Assembly: GCF_024300645.1 (NCBI RefSeq)
Contig: NZ_CP101291.1
Coordinates: 248,001-312,000, forward strand
DNA length: 64,000 nucleotides
DNA from: Alteromonas sp. LMIT006
GTDB taxonomy: Bacteria > Pseudomonadota > Gammaproteobacteria > Enterobacterales > Alteromonadaceae
Direction of reading: 5' to 3'
Numbering within the stretch: the stretch's first letter is position 1; the number at the start of each line of letters is the position of its first letter. Positions 38,859 to 49,253 of the stretch are shown here, one piece after another. Position numbers and translations under genes: made by a program. The notes under the pieces were generated by a model. The model had not been told where the DNA came from and did not search any database. It worked only from the letters and a program-made list of their open reading frames with translations.

Positions 38859-38912
38859 CTCGGTACTTAAACATGTGAATCTTTGACAGGCTTACAACAG
38901 CTAAGTACCGAG
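38859..38912. terminator. inverted repeat between fre and the cold-shock gene
   Basis: CTCGGTACTTA and TAAGTACCGAG form a perfect 11-bp stem with a 32-nt loop, between convergent genes. U-runs are weak (GTTTTG on plus, TTATATCCCTTTTC on minus), so termination is likely but not certain. Confidence 0.6.
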
Positions 38913-38929
38913 GTTTTGAATGATATCAA

Positions 38930-39139
38930 TTAGACGCTAACAACGTTTGCTGCTTGCAATCCTTTTTGACCTTCTTCAATTTCAAAAGTTACCTTTTGAC
39001 CTTCTGGTAAGGTTTTATACCCTTCGCTTTGAATAGCACGGTAATGCACGAATACATCCTTGCCACCATTGTCTTGAGTAATAAAACCATAACCTTTTTC
39101 GGCATTAAACCACTTTACAGAACCTGTATACTTTGACAT
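38930..39139 (-). CDS. cold-shock protein (CspA family)
   Basis: A 69-residue single cold-shock domain with RNP1 (KGYGFIT) and RNP2 (VFVHYRAI) motifs. It is a single-stranded nucleic acid chaperone for mRNA. Tyr replaces Phe/Ser at some surface positions, as in several marine CspD/CspE-type proteins. It has its own promoter and a 5' leader of roughly 130 nt. Confidence 0.95.
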   Translation of the reverse strand: MSKYTGSVKWFNAEKGYGFITQDNGGKDVFVHYRAIQSEGYKTLPEGQKVTFEIEEGQKGLQAANVVSV

Positions 39140-39302
39140 ATCGTCACCTTGTAACTAAATAACTAACCACTTGCTAAAAATGCACTGCGTGCATACTTGC
39201 GTTCCATGTATTCATATCAGGTAATTGGCGATACCTGTTCCACATATAACACAAGTCTTTTGCCTGTTTCGTTATTGTAGACGTCAAAGGCCTATCAATC
39301 AA
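39140..39302 (-). promoter_or_regulatory. promoter and structured leader of the cold-shock gene
   Basis: On the minus strand TTGATT (39297-39302), a 17-bp spacer and TACAAT (39274-39279). The leader contains two hairpins: CAGGTA-8nt-TACCTG (39218-39237) and ATGCAC-TGC-GTGCAT (39180-39194). Long folded leaders control csp translation with temperature in other bacteria. The rest of the gap to ilvH (39303-39443) is AT-rich with nothing I can name. Confidence 0.6.
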
Positions 39303-39443
39303 TTACATATAAAGTCTAACACTTCATTTATATTTATAAAAGTCTGAAGGTTAATTATTTATCAATATGAATATTGATTTATGTCAAAAGATTGTTAACC
39401 GTACAATAAATATACAAAAATTTAATGCCGAAATCCTGAAAAG

Positions 39444-39941
39444 TTACGGTGTTAAAGCTCTTTCACCACGTGCCAAACCACAAATACCCGTGCGCGCCGA
39501 CTCAATAATCGTCGCATTGTGAGACAATGTAGCAATAAACGCGTCCAGCTTTTCTTTCGCCCCAGTCAATTCTAAGGTGTAGTTGGTTGCATCCACATCC
39601 AAAACTTTTGCCCTGAAGATATCTACATTACGAATAATTTCAGAGCGAATTGCTTCATTATTAGCAACGACTTTTACTAACATTAATTCACGCTCAACGT
39701 GCGCTGACTCTGTCAAATCCGTTACCTTTAACACGTCAATCAACTTGTTCATTTGCTTGATGATTTGTTCATTGACTTTATCGTCTGCGATGGTAGCGAT
39801 CGTTAAACGCGACAAGCTCGGATCATCCGTATTGGATACGTTTAGCGAGTCAATGTTAAAACCTCGTTGTGAAAATACACCAACTATTCGCGATAAGGCG
39901 CCAGGGGCGTTTTCCATTAATACAGAAATAATACGTTTCAT
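39444..39941 (-). CDS. ilvH: acetolactate synthase small (regulatory) subunit
   Basis: A 165-residue subunit with an N-terminal ACT domain ([20 protein letters not shown]) that binds valine for feedback inhibition, then the ALS small-subunit C-terminal domain. It overlaps the stop of ilvI by about 1 nt, so the subunits are translationally coupled. Confidence 0.97.
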   Translation of the reverse strand: MKRIISVLMENAPGALSRIVGVFSQRGFNIDSLNVSNTDDPSLSRLTIATIADDKVNEQIIKQMNKLIDVLKVTDLTESAHVERELMLVKVVANNEAIRSEIIRNVDIFRAKVLDVDATNYTLELTGAKEKLDAFIATLSHNATIIESARTGICGLARGERALTP

Positions 39942-41659
39942 TAGGTACGCTCCGTTTTACTTAGGCGCATGTCATCCATTGCACCATATTTGATTTGCAT
40001 AGGATATACGTGCTCGTTTTGGTCAACGGCGATATCCATAAATACCAGACGGTCTTTTTCGGCGAAACAACGCGCCATCGCATCATCTAATTCGTCCAAT
40101 GAATCTACTTTAATACCAACATGACCATAAGCTTCAGCTAGTTTTACAAAGTCCGGCATCGAATCCATGTAAGAATGTGAATGACGGCCTTTGTAAATCA
40201 TATCTTGCCATTGACGTACCATACCCAACGCACGGTTGTTCAATGAGATGATTTTGATCGGCAAGTTATATTGTAAACAGGTTGATAACTCTTGAATGTT
40301 CATCTGAATCGAGCCATCACCTGTGACCACTACAGACGTCGCATCCGGATGTGCAAACTGGACACCCATCGCCGCTGGTAAACCAAAGCCCATCGTGCCA
40401 AGCCCACCAGAATTGATCCAGCGACGCGGTTTAGCAAAAGGATAATATAGCGCTGCAAACATCTGATGTTGACCAACATCTGAGCTCACATAAGCATCAC
40501 CATTGGTGTGCTTATACAACGACTCAATGACTTTTTGTGGCTTGATGACCTGACTTTCTTGATTAAACGACAAACACTGCTGAGCGCGCCATGAATTGAT
40601 TTGTTCCCACCAATCGGCTTGTTTTTCAACTTGCTTGCTCAAATCTTCATTGGTAAGTTCTTCTAAAAACTGCTTCACCACAACGTCAACGGAACCCACT
40701 ACCGGGATATGTGCATTCACTGTCTTAGATATTGAGGCAGGATCGATGTCAACGTGAATGATGTTCGCGTTAGGACAGAATTTTTCGACGTTATTCGTTA
40801 CCCGATCATCAAAACGCGCGCCGAGTGCAATGATACAGTCTGAGTTGTGCATGGTTTTGTTCGCTTCAAGCGTACCGTGCATACCGAGCATACCAACAAA
40901 TTGCTCATGTACTCCCGAAAAGGCACCTAAGCCCATAAGCGTACACGTTACTGGACAACCTAGCTTTTCAGCAAGCTCAGTTACCTCACCCTCTGCTTGA
41001 GCAGCTATGGCACCACCGCCAACGTATAATACTGGACGCTTGGCTTCCATGATGGCGTTAATGGCTTTGCGAATTTGTTTGCTATGCCCTTTGGTCACAG
41101 GGTTGTAAGAACGCATTGTGACATCGGTTGGAAACTCATACGGATGTGAATCGGCAATGTTTACAATGTCTTTAGGCAAATCAACTACTACTGGACCTGG
41201 ACGCCCAGAGTTTGCAATATAATAAGCTTGCGCAATGGCTTTAGGGATATCAACGGCGCGTTTTACCAAAAAACTATGTTTTACGATTGGACGAGAACAG
41301 CCAACCATATCCGTTTCTTGGAAAGCATCTTCGCCAATGTGCTGTGAAGGAACCTGACCAGATAAGACCACCATTGGAATAGAATCCATATAAGCGGTCG
41401 CAATACCAGTTAAGGTGTTAGTTGCACCAGGACCTGAAGTGACTAAGACAGTACCAGTAATACCAGTCGCACGGGCATAACCATCTGCCATATGCGCAGC
41501 AGCTTGCTCGTGACGTACTAACACGTGCTTGACTTCGTCTTGGGCAAATAACGCGTCATAAATATCTAAAACGGCACCACCAGGGTATCCGAACACATGT
41601 TTTACACCCAAATCATTGAGTGTTTGCACCACCATTGCGGCACCAGACATCATCTTCAT
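39941..41659 (-). CDS. ilvI: acetolactate synthase large (catalytic) subunit
   Basis: A 572-residue thiamine-diphosphate enzyme that makes 2-acetolactate or 2-aceto-2-hydroxybutyrate for valine, leucine and isoleucine. The start is the ATG of [19 protein letters not shown], after GGAGAG; upstream in-frame codons to 41737 are leader. Catalytic Glu is in [20 protein letters not shown]; the ThDP/Mg motif is [16 protein letters not shown]. Length matches IlvI rather than IlvB or IlvG. Confidence 0.96.
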   Translation of the reverse strand: MKMMSGAAMVVQTLNDLGVKHVFGYPGGAVLDIYDALFAQDEVKHVLVRHEQAAAHMADGYARATGITGTVLVTSGPGATNTLTGIATAYMDSIPMVVLSGQVPSQHIGEDAFQETDMVGCSRPIVKHSFLVKRAVDIPKAIAQAYYIANSGRPGPVVVDLPKDIVNIADSHPYEFPTDVTMRSYNPVTKGHSKQIRKAINAIMEAKRPVLYVGGGAIAAQAEGEVTELAEKLGCPVTCTLMGLGAFSGVHEQFVGMLGMHGTLEANKTMHNSDCIIALGARFDDRVTNNVEKFCPNANIIHVDIDPASISKTVNAHIPVVGSVDVVVKQFLEELTNEDLSKQVEKQADWWEQINSWRAQQCLSFNQESQVIKPQKVIESLYKHTNGDAYVSSDVGQHQMFAALYYPFAKPRRWINSGGLGTMGFGLPAAMGVQFAHPDATSVVVTGDGSIQMNIQELSTCLQYNLPIKIISLNNRALGMVRQWQDMIYKGRHSHSYMDSMPDFVKLAEAYGHVGIKVDSLDELDDAMARCFAEKDRLVFMDIAVDQNEHVYPMQIKYGAMDDMRLSKTERT

Positions 41660-41894
41660 GAGTCTCTCCAGGTTGTTATCTTTAATGAATGTGTATTCTA
41701 CGTTAGGGATTAGGAAGAATAAACACGAATAAATCAAAAAGTGAAATTTATATCCTATATATACTTAATTTTAGGATAAAAATTTTAATAATAGCGGAAT
41801 TTTGTAGGTTAATTAGGATTTTTAACATTATAATTACATCGCACTAACTTAACATCCTACACGAATGAGATTTAATAGTGAATCAGACGTTTGG
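41660..41894 (-). promoter_or_regulatory. AT-rich ilvIH upstream region
   Basis: A 235-bp gap holding the ilvIH promoter. An inverted repeat TATCCTA/TAGGATA lies at about 41751-41776, and AT tracts flank it. In E. coli ilvIH is controlled by Lrp at AT-rich sites; the same may hold here, but no site can be assigned with confidence. Confidence 0.35.
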
Positions 41895-42392
41895 TTAACG
41901 CTTCTTAGGTATCCATGCCCACACATAGGATGTCGCAACAGGTTCGATTCCCGCTTCGTCGGTAATAATCACGGTGACTTCCACTTCACCTTTATCTTTG
42001 GTAAGCATCATCTGGATCTGTTCATCCGTTAACGATGCCCTAGCCTCAAGGGTACCCGTCGCCCGTTTGAGATAGTCGACGTGCATGGACTTGAGTAAGG
42101 GTAACTTATCTCCCGGTAAATTGACACCCACCACAAAACCTGTAGCGGATTCTCCCAATAACGCTGTTCCAGCGGCATGTACCCCACCAATGTGGTTTTG
42201 TACCCGTTTAAGATTGCGTTGACGAAACGTGACTGTTTTGAGATCCGTTTGCAGAATATCTTGTTTTGCAGTACCACTGAGTTTCACGGTATACCGAAAT
42301 AATCGGGTCAAAAGAAACTGCTGAAACCATAGCGGTTTATCCATCAGCTTTAGTACCATTTTGCGCAATGGATTGTTGCGATGATCGGTCAT
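41895..42392 (-). CDS. DUF4442 hotdog-fold protein
   Basis: A 165-residue protein of the DUF4442/thioesterase-like hotdog family (NHIGGVHAAGTALLGESATG is the characteristic helix). Family members are suspected acyl-CoA thioesterases. It lies 24 bp downstream of the TPR-sulfotransferase gene on the same strand, so the two may be co-transcribed. The substrate is unknown. Confidence 0.8.
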   Translation of the reverse strand: MTDHRNNPLRKMVLKLMDKPLWFQQFLLTRLFRYTVKLSGTAKQDILQTDLKTVTFRQRNLKRVQNHIGGVHAAGTALLGESATGFVVGVNLPGDKLPLLKSMHVDYLKRATGTLEARASLTDEQIQMMLTKDKGEVEVTVIITDEAGIEPVATSYVWAWIPKKR

Positions 42393-42416
42393 ATTATTGC
42401 TCTTATTATACTCTGG

Positions 42417-43982
42417 TTAGACCAGTCTATGCGCTTTTAAGTATTCATGCAAGGGCTCAAGTGCTGGGCCAAATTTTTTCCAACGACCAATACTCGAAGT
42501 GTTAATCGGTTCCCTTACTTGAACTTTACTTGCAGTTGAGACTGGCGTTTTATTTTGTTCAACGTGAAGGCATTGACTCTCAAAGGGCAAATCACAAAAC
42601 TCGAGCAATTCTTTTACCTGCGCTTCAGGGTTAGTAGCAAGTAATTCGTAGTTTTGCACCCGAATAGCGGAGCCATAGCGCTCATGCATTAACTCAATAT
42701 GCTTGCGAAACGCCACATAAAACTCACCAATACTCTGTAAATCAAATGCATATTGATAATACGGAGAGTTCAGAGAAAACATTTGGCGGTAGTTGCCAAT
42801 ACAGGTGTCCATCGGATCGCGTAACATGACGATGATTTTGGCCTGAGGCAACGCCGCACGAATCAAGTCGATATAAAAAAAATTAAACGGTAATTTGTCG
42901 ATAAAGTGCTGTTTATCTGAAGCAATACGCTGAGTTTTTTTAATGTAAAATTGCCCCAACTCAGCCATATCTAGGTTCACAGATTGCTCAACTGTCAATG
43001 GATCCAGCACAAGTTGGCCTGGCGTTTGGGTTAATTGCTTCACCGCAATCCCAAAATCCTGTAGTTCACCACCAGACCCGACCTGAGAGTGATGAGATAA
43101 AATGCGCTCAACCAAGGTAGTACCGGAACGAGGCATGCCAACGATAAAAATCGGACGCTTAGAGTCATGACCAACCTGCATGGAAGGCAGAGACCATTGC
43201 TGACAGGCTGCGAAAATGCGCTCATCGCGTGCAAAATCATATCGCGTTTGGGTCAGTTTGCGTTGTTTGGCTTGATGCAACACTTCTAAGGCTCTAGGGT
43301 GCTGTGCCGTGTTCTGATACTCAATTGCCAAGGCATGAGCCAGGTGTAATTGAGCATCTGGATCTTGTGGTGGTGATGCCAAAAGTGACTCAAGCTCTTT
43401 TATTCTTCGCTCGTGCTGATCGTGTTTGGGCATATCCGATATGGCAAATTGCGTTGGCGGATGAGAGGGGTCGATGTGTAAGACTTTGGTAAATTGAACT
43501 AAAGCAGATTTGAACTCCCCGGCAAACTTTAATGACATACCGTAATTATAAAAATACATCGCTTTAGTATTATCTAACGCAATAGCCGCTTCAAAAAACA
43601 CTCTTGCACGCTCATGAAATCCGAGTCTAGATAGTGAAACGCCTACAGTATCCAACGCATTTGGTTGCTTTAATGCAGCAACATCAATGTTATCAGCTGC
43701 CTCTAGCGCTTGATTGCTATTGCCTAAAAGCGCTTGGCATTTGCAATAGTACGCTAAATATTCTGGCTTAACGTTCAGGCTCAATGCTTTTTCAAAACAC
43801 TGACTGGCTTTGTTAAACTGACCTAATTCCGAATTAATGATACCCAGTAAAAAATAGCCTTCGGCTTGTAAAGAAACATCTGCTTGCTGTTGCAAAAAAG
43901 CCACAACCAAAGGGTGTGCTTGGATAAACTGACCTTGGTTGAGGAGTTGGTTGATCTGAGACAGTGCTTGAACAGGATTCAT
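42417..43982 (-). CDS. TPR-repeat sulfotransferase
   Basis: A complete 521-residue protein with TPR helices over about residues 1-260 and a sulfotransferase domain after. IFIVGMPRSGTTLVERIL is the 5'-PAPS loop, and IIVMLRDPMDTCIGNYRQMF the 3'-phosphate region. It has the same architecture as the partial gene at the left edge. It sits directly downstream of a TonB-dependent receptor, a pairing often seen in Alteromonadales. It probably sulfates a peptide or small molecule; the acceptor is unknown. Confidence 0.88.
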   Translation of the reverse strand: MNPVQALSQINQLLNQGQFIQAHPLVVAFLQQQADVSLQAEGYFLLGIINSELGQFNKASQCFEKALSLNVKPEYLAYYCKCQALLGNSNQALEAADNIDVAALKQPNALDTVGVSLSRLGFHERARVFFEAAIALDNTKAMYFYNYGMSLKFAGEFKSALVQFTKVLHIDPSHPPTQFAISDMPKHDQHERRIKELESLLASPPQDPDAQLHLAHALAIEYQNTAQHPRALEVLHQAKQRKLTQTRYDFARDERIFAACQQWSLPSMQVGHDSKRPIFIVGMPRSGTTLVERILSHHSQVGSGGELQDFGIAVKQLTQTPGQLVLDPLTVEQSVNLDMAELGQFYIKKTQRIASDKQHFIDKLPFNFFYIDLIRAALPQAKIIVMLRDPMDTCIGNYRQMFSLNSPYYQYAFDLQSIGEFYVAFRKHIELMHERYGSAIRVQNYELLATNPEAQVKELLEFCDLPFESQCLHVEQNKTPVSTASKVQVREPINTSSIGRWKKFGPALEPLHEYLKAHRLV

Positions 43983-44009
43983 AAGTGATAAGCATTTTTT
44001 TTAGGTATT

Positions 44010-44042
44010 AAAACAAAAAAACCGGCTCATTTGAACCGGTTT
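44010..44042 (-). terminator. terminator of the TonB-dependent receptor gene
   Basis: AAACCGG and CCGGTTT pair around a 10-nt loop; TTTTTTGTTTT follows on the minus strand. The receptor and sulfotransferase genes are therefore probably separate units. Confidence 0.88.
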
Positions 44043-44060
44043 AACACGTACTTAAATGGT

Positions 44061-46541
44061 TTAAAGTTCAAACTTATAAGTGAACTTCACACCAATCTTA
44101 CGCGGTGGGATCAAGAAGCGACCATAATTACGTAGCTGGTCAACCCCGTTCAAATCACCCACTTCATAGCTATTTAAACCTAAGTCACCACGATCTCGGC
44201 GGATTGAGCTGTAAGCGTACTTGTCAAATAAGTTGTTCACATACAATGACACTGCCCAGTTGTCCTCGGTAAGCGTCGCACTAATGTTACTGAGTGCGAA
44301 CCCAGGAATGAGTTCACCATCAGCACGAATACCAACCTTAGATGCAACCTCATCCTGGTAAGTCAAACCATACACTAGGTCTAAACCTTTGCCATCCAAA
44401 ATTTCAGTTGAATATTTAAGGCCGAATGACGCTTGTGTTTCTGGTGAGCCAGATAAGCGGTCGCCTGCTTTACCGTCATAGTAATCTTGGATCAAACCTT
44501 CTTCGGCGAGGATATCGCCAGAACGGTCGAATTTAACCCCAAATAAATACGGAGCATCTTCAGTCAATTTTGCATTTACCGATGAGAATGTTGCATAAGC
44601 AGTTAACTCATCAGTCACGATTGCACGAGCTGACAATTCGATACCTTTACTCTCAGCACCTTTCGCATTAGCCGTGATCGGTTGAGCACCATTTACTGTT
44701 GCACCGGCAACTTGGGCATCATCCCATTCAACTAAGAATGCTGCTGCATTGATTTGTAATTTATTACCCAATAACGCTGATTTAACCCCCACTTCATAAT
44801 TCGTGGTGGTATCGGCTACGTACACTTGCTCATTTGGCAAGGCGCAAACGATTTGGTTTTCAATTTCATTGATGTTAGAAGGACATGCCGCCACACCATT
44901 CGCACCACCGATACGGAAACCTTCAGACAGGGTAAAATACGTCATCACATCACGGTTTACTTGATAAGAGGTATTGAATTTTAACAACGTGCCACTGTCA
45001 TCGGCACTTTCTGAACCGTAATCAAGAACGATTGAGTCCTGCGCTCGGCCAGTGAATACTGTGTAGTAAAGCGGTAAATCAATCGCTGAACGCGTTTCGA
45101 CTTCGTACTCATAAGCACGGAAGCCAAGCGTCACATCCCACTTATCGTTAATCTCATAAGTCGCTTCACCAAAAATGGCTGATTCCGTTACGGTTGATTC
45201 ACTCACAGATAAGTATTCCAAATCGTCAGGACGATTTTGCTCGGCTCCCCAAACGTCAACTGCGTATTGCGAGAAGCCTGGAGTGAATTCTGAAGAAGAA
45301 CCATCCGATTCAGCCTTGTTGTAAAATGCGCCGACAATCCAGCTCAATTTGTCCGTGTCTTTAGATACTAAGCGAACTTCCTGAGTAAAGATATCAGTGT
45401 TATCTAACTCGCGGGTAAAAGCAGAAAACGCTGGAAATGCTTCATAGCTATAATCAAGGCGAATTAAAAGGTCAGTCTGATCACGTTGACCATCTGCTTC
45501 AAACGAAGACAAACCTGTTGCGGACACTAAGTCAGCAAAACCAAGATCCGCATTCACTTCGAGACTCAATAGTTGATCTGTTTTTTCACGCGGCTCTAAA
45601 TAACGGTACGCCGAGCTATATTTACCCACATCCGCTTGTGACAATGGATTGCTCTCAGGAAGTGCGTTGTAATGAGAAATAGAGCGGCCTTCAACGTCTT
45701 GATTTTGGTAAAAATATGATAATGTCGCATCAATATCATCTGTTGGTTGCCAGCGTAAGGCAGCTCGTCCTGTGAGTGTTTTTTCGCCGTTTGCGTCCTT
45801 GACTGAACGCAAATTCGCATCGACTTCAGAAGCGTTATTCCAATCTACGTCTGGAAGAGATACTCCCCCTTGTCGAACCACATAATCATAGTCGATGAAA
45901 CCTGGATCATTGTAAAAATTAACCGATGCACGGAAACCTAATTCATCATTGATCAAAGGCGTATTAAAGACAAAACCGTATTCACCCCCTAAGCTATCTG
46001 ATTCAGACATGGATGAGATGTTTCCGTAGACTTCGCCTTCAGTTAAATCCAAATCCACGCCTTTAGGGATGTAGCGAATTGCACCGCCTAACGTGCCCGC
46101 GCCGTATAAAGTTCCTTGTGGACCAATCAATACTTCTACGCGTTCGATATCTGTCAAACGCATATTGAGTAACACAGGAATTTCACCAAAGTAGGTCGCA
46201 ACCGTGCCACCATTGGCACCTGGACCAAGTGTATTGGTGTTTAGACCACGAACAATAATAGGTGAGTCACTGCGTCCACCTTGATCTACAACGGTTAAAC
46301 CTGGTACCCAGCGCGCAACGTCTTCTAGTTGGCCAATATTTTGCTCTGAGAGCGTGTCGGCTGTTAACGCTGTAATATTCAAAGGTGCTTCTTGAACGGT
46401 ACCCGTACGGCGAGTTGCCGTAATTTCGATACGTTCAACTTGAGCTTCTTGCGTTTGCGCTAAGGCCACTGATGTGGGTGCTATACTTGCAGCAATAGCA
46501 GCCGCTACCAACGAGGTTTGAAACTTCGGTAGTGTTTTCAT
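44061..46541 (-). CDS. TonB-dependent outer-membrane receptor
   Basis: An 826-residue protein with a signal peptide (MKTLPKFQTSLVAAAIAASI, cleavage near VALAQ) and a TonB-box-like VERIEITATRR. A plug domain (about 50-170, including EVLIGPQGTLYGAGTLGGAI) precedes a 22-strand barrel. The C-terminus is GVKFTYKFEL. It imports a large or scarce ligand with TonB energy. The plug and barrel resemble receptors of the pigment/carbohydrate-associated group rather than a known siderophore receptor, so the ligand is unassigned. Confidence 0.93.
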   Translation of the reverse strand: MKTLPKFQTSLVAAAIAASIAPTSVALAQTQEAQVERIEITATRRTGTVQEAPLNITALTADTLSEQNIGQLEDVARWVPGLTVVDQGGRSDSPIIVRGLNTNTLGPGANGGTVATYFGEIPVLLNMRLTDIERVEVLIGPQGTLYGAGTLGGAIRYIPKGVDLDLTEGEVYGNISSMSESDSLGGEYGFVFNTPLINDELGFRASVNFYNDPGFIDYDYVVRQGGVSLPDVDWNNASEVDANLRSVKDANGEKTLTGRAALRWQPTDDIDATLSYFYQNQDVEGRSISHYNALPESNPLSQADVGKYSSAYRYLEPREKTDQLLSLEVNADLGFADLVSATGLSSFEADGQRDQTDLLIRLDYSYEAFPAFSAFTRELDNTDIFTQEVRLVSKDTDKLSWIVGAFYNKAESDGSSSEFTPGFSQYAVDVWGAEQNRPDDLEYLSVSESTVTESAIFGEATYEINDKWDVTLGFRAYEYEVETRSAIDLPLYYTVFTGRAQDSIVLDYGSESADDSGTLLKFNTSYQVNRDVMTYFTLSEGFRIGGANGVAACPSNINEIENQIVCALPNEQVYVADTTTNYEVGVKSALLGNKLQINAAAFLVEWDDAQVAGATVNGAQPITANAKGAESKGIELSARAIVTDELTAYATFSSVNAKLTEDAPYLFGVKFDRSGDILAEEGLIQDYYDGKAGDRLSGSPETQASFGLKYSTEILDGKGLDLVYGLTYQDEVASKVGIRADGELIPGFALSNISATLTEDNWAVSLYVNNLFDKYAYSSIRRDRGDLGLNSYEVGDLNGVDQLRNYGRFLIPPRKIGVKFTYKFEL

Positions 46542-46651
46542 GATGTGTTTCCCTAAAAAGAGTGGATATCAAATTGATAGATTATTATTAGTGTTATCAC
46601 ACGATAATATGTCAGGGATACAAAATGTACAATAGTTACCTAAAATTCGTA

Positions 46652-47203
46652 CTAAATTTTAAATACGTGTTTGCGATAATGAATCAGCTCGGCAATGGAC
46701 TCACGGATATCGTCTAAGGCCAAATGCACGCCTTTTTTGACGACTTGATCCACAATCTCTGGTTGCCATCGACGAGTCAGTTCCTTGATGGTCGATACAT
46801 CGATATTGCGATAATGGCAATAACCTTCAAGGCTAGGCATATATTCAGCCATGAAACGACGATCTTGACCTATACTGTTACCACACAAAGGCGACTGTTG
46901 TGGACCAACCCATTGCTTAACAAAATCCAAGGTGATCTTCTCTGCATCGGATACAGAGTATTCACTCTCTCGACAGCGTTGAGTCAAACCCGTTGCACCA
47001 TGAGTTTTGATACACCATTCGTTCATGTTGTCCAAAATATCATCAGATTGATGAACCGCTACGACTGGACCTTCGGCAAGGATATTTAGATCTTTATCGG
47101 TAATGATGGTTGCGATTTCTAATACGACACATTCTTTAGGGTCGAGTCCGGTCATTTCCATATCAATCCAAATTAAATTATCCGAAGAAAGTACTGGGGT
47201 CAT
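46652..47203 (-). CDS. orn: oligoribonuclease
   Basis: A 183-residue DEDDh exonuclease that degrades 2-5 nt RNAs and pGpG. Motifs: [13 protein letters not shown] (Asp, Glu), [19 protein letters not shown], and [18 protein letters not shown] (His, Asp). It is divergent from rsgA over about 90 bp, the usual arrangement in gammaproteobacteria. Confidence 0.97.
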   Translation of the reverse strand: MTPVLSSDNLIWIDMEMTGLDPKECVVLEIATIITDKDLNILAEGPVVAVHQSDDILDNMNEWCIKTHGATGLTQRCRESEYSVSDAEKITLDFVKQWVGPQQSPLCGNSIGQDRRFMAEYMPSLEGYCHYRNIDVSTIKELTRRWQPEIVDQVVKKGVHLALDDIRESIAELIHYRKHVFKI

Positions 47204-47292
47204 GCAAAAATTCCTATATCAGAGTAGCATTAGCATTATAGCTAGCTTAACGGTAATATATAGTCAGTTTTTAATTTATCTTGTAATATTTC

Positions 47293-48318
47293 GTGGCCAA
47301 AAAACCAAAACTCAGCGACCGTCAACGCCGTCAGATTGCGCATAATCGGCGTAAAAAACAAGCCGCTCCCAAGCTCGATGTCGCCCACCTTGGCCCACTT
47401 ACGACGGGTAAAGTCGTTAGTCGCTTTGGCAAGCAAGCCATTGTAAGAGATCCGCAAGATAACCAAGTACAAGTTCACATTCGCCGAACCATTGATTCAG
47501 TAGTATGCGGCGATGACGTGCAATTTTATCCTCCCTCAAGCCCTGAAAGTAGTGACTTGGGCGTAATTGAGCTGGTTGAGGAGCGACAATCTGTACTAAC
47601 ACGCCCAGATTTTTATGATGGAGTCAAACCCATTGCGGCCAATATCGACCAAATCATCATTGTCAGCTCCATTGTGCCAACCCTGTCGCCCCATATCATT
47701 GATCGCTACATAGTCGCTTGTGAAGACGTCCATATCACACCCATTATCGTCATTAATAAAGTGGAATTACTCGATGACGAAGACTTTGCCATCGTGGAAG
47801 AAATGACTCAAGTGTATCGAGATATCGGCTACCAAGTGCTGTATACCTCGTGTAAAGCCAATATAGGTATTATCCAGTTAGCGGATTTATTAGTCGATAA
47901 AATCAGTGTGTTTGTCGGACAGTCTGGAGTTGGCAAAAGCTCATTAGTCAATGCTCTATTGCCTGAATCTGAAGAGTTAGTTGGCGATGTTTCGGCCAAT
48001 TCAGGATTAGGTCAACACACCACAACCGCTGCCAAGCTCATTCCTTTTGCAAAAGGTGGAGAGCTGATTGATTCCCCTGGAGTACGTGAATTTGCCTTGT
48101 GGCACCTACCTGAAGAACAAATTACTCAGGGTTTTATCGAATTCAGGGAATATTTGGGTGGCTGTAAGTTTCGCGACTGCAAGCACCGAGACGACCCTGG
48201 ATGCTTGTTACGGCAAGCTGTTGAAAATGGTGACATTGATCCTGAGCGCTTTGCCAGCTATCACAAAATCCTTGAGTCTATGTCAGACAAACGTCCTAAT
48301 TTTGCAAAGGATTTTTAA
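47293..48318 (+). CDS. rsgA: ribosome small-subunit GTPase RsgA
   Basis: A 341-residue circularly permuted GTPase that checks late 30S assembly. The GTG start aligns with the family (basic N-terminal tail rich in Lys/Arg). An OB fold covers about 35-100. Motif order is permuted: G4 INKVELL, G1 GQSGVGKSSLV, G3 DSPGVREF. The C-terminal zinc site is GGCKFRDCKHRDDPGC. Confidence 0.96.
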   Translation: MAKKPKLSDRQRRQIAHNRRKKQAAPKLDVAHLGPLTTGKVVSRFGKQAIVRDPQDNQVQVHIRRTIDSVVCGDDVQFYPPSSPESSDLGVIELVEERQSVLTRPDFYDGVKPIAANIDQIIIVSSIVPTLSPHIIDRYIVACEDVHITPIIVINKVELLDDEDFAIVEEMTQVYRDIGYQVLYTSCKANIGIIQLADLLVDKISVFVGQSGVGKSSLVNALLPESEELVGDVSANSGLGQHTTTAAKLIPFAKGGELIDSPGVREFALWHLPEEQITQGFIEFREYLGGCKFRDCKHRDDPGCLLRQAVENGDIDPERFASYHKILESMSDKRPNFAKDF

Positions 48319-48375
48319 TTCTTTCTGCGTCAAATCCATGTACAATATGCGCTCTTATTTATGGAGAAAAACACC

Positions 48376-49248
48376 GTGCTGGATTGGTTCAAAGTTCGTT
48401 TACAGTATATTCTACCGAAACACGCTTTATCGCGCTTAGTCGGCAAATTTGCCGCCGGCGAATATGGCAAGGTCACCACAGCTGTGATCAAGGCATTCAT
48501 CAAGCAATTTAATGTGGATATGAGTGAAGCTAAATACGAAGATCCAGCTCACTACTCAAGTTTCAATGCTTTTTTTACTCGTGAACTTAAAGACGGTTTA
48601 CGCTCTTTTTCTGACAATACAAATGAACTCGGTCATGCTGTCGACGGTACTGTCAGTCAATGTGGTCCAATCGAGGGCGAACAGATTTTTCAAGCCAAAG
48701 GACATCATTACAGCCTAACGGCGCTACTCGGCGGGGATGCAAAATTGGCCGCACCATTCAAAGGCGGGGATTTTGCGACTATTTACTTGTCACCTCGTGA
48801 CTATCACCGGATTCACATGCCATTGACAGGCAAGCTTACCGATATGGTGTACGTGCCTGGCGAACTTTTCTCAGTGAACCCTCTGACTGCTGAGAACGTG
48901 CCGGGTTTGTTTGCTCGCAATGAGCGCGTGGTGGCGATATTTGATACTGCCATTGGTAAAGTCGCTATCGTCCTCGTGGGTGCGACCATTGTTGCAAGCA
49001 TCGAAACATCTTGGGCGGGTACTGTGACACCACCTGCTGGCAAAAACGTCACCCATTGGCAATACACAGACAGTGCCGGTGATAGTATCACGCTACAAAA
49101 AGGGGAAGAAATGGGCCTATTCAAATTGGGCTCTACTATTGTCGTGTGTTTTGAGCCAAACCGTGTCGATTTGCGCGATTTAAGTGCCGGTCAAGTGACA
49201 CGTTTAGGTGAAACCTTCGCCACCATCCAAAATGCTGACATTAAGTAA
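48376..49248 (+). CDS. psd: phosphatidylserine decarboxylase proenzyme
   Basis: A 290-residue inner-membrane enzyme making phosphatidylethanolamine. The self-cleavage motif LGST is present (Ser253 in this numbering), giving the pyruvoyl alpha chain. The start chosen is GTG 48376, which follows GGAGAAAA by 8 nt and aligns with family N-termini (LDWFKVRLQYILPK). An ATG five codons upstream overlaps that ribosome-binding site. rsgA-psd order is conserved. Confidence 0.95.
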   Translation: MLDWFKVRLQYILPKHALSRLVGKFAAGEYGKVTTAVIKAFIKQFNVDMSEAKYEDPAHYSSFNAFFTRELKDGLRSFSDNTNELGHAVDGTVSQCGPIEGEQIFQAKGHHYSLTALLGGDAKLAAPFKGGDFATIYLSPRDYHRIHMPLTGKLTDMVYVPGELFSVNPLTAENVPGLFARNERVVAIFDTAIGKVAIVLVGATIVASIETSWAGTVTPPAGKNVTHWQYTDSAGDSITLQKGEEMGLFKLGSTIVVCFEPNRVDLRDLSAGQVTRLGETFATIQNADIK

Positions 49249-49253
49249 TATTG

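Noticed and set aside
41660..41737. 26-codon N-terminal extension of IlvI
   Set aside because: IlvI family proteins start at the MSGA region, and a GGAGAG ribosome-binding site precedes ATG 41659.
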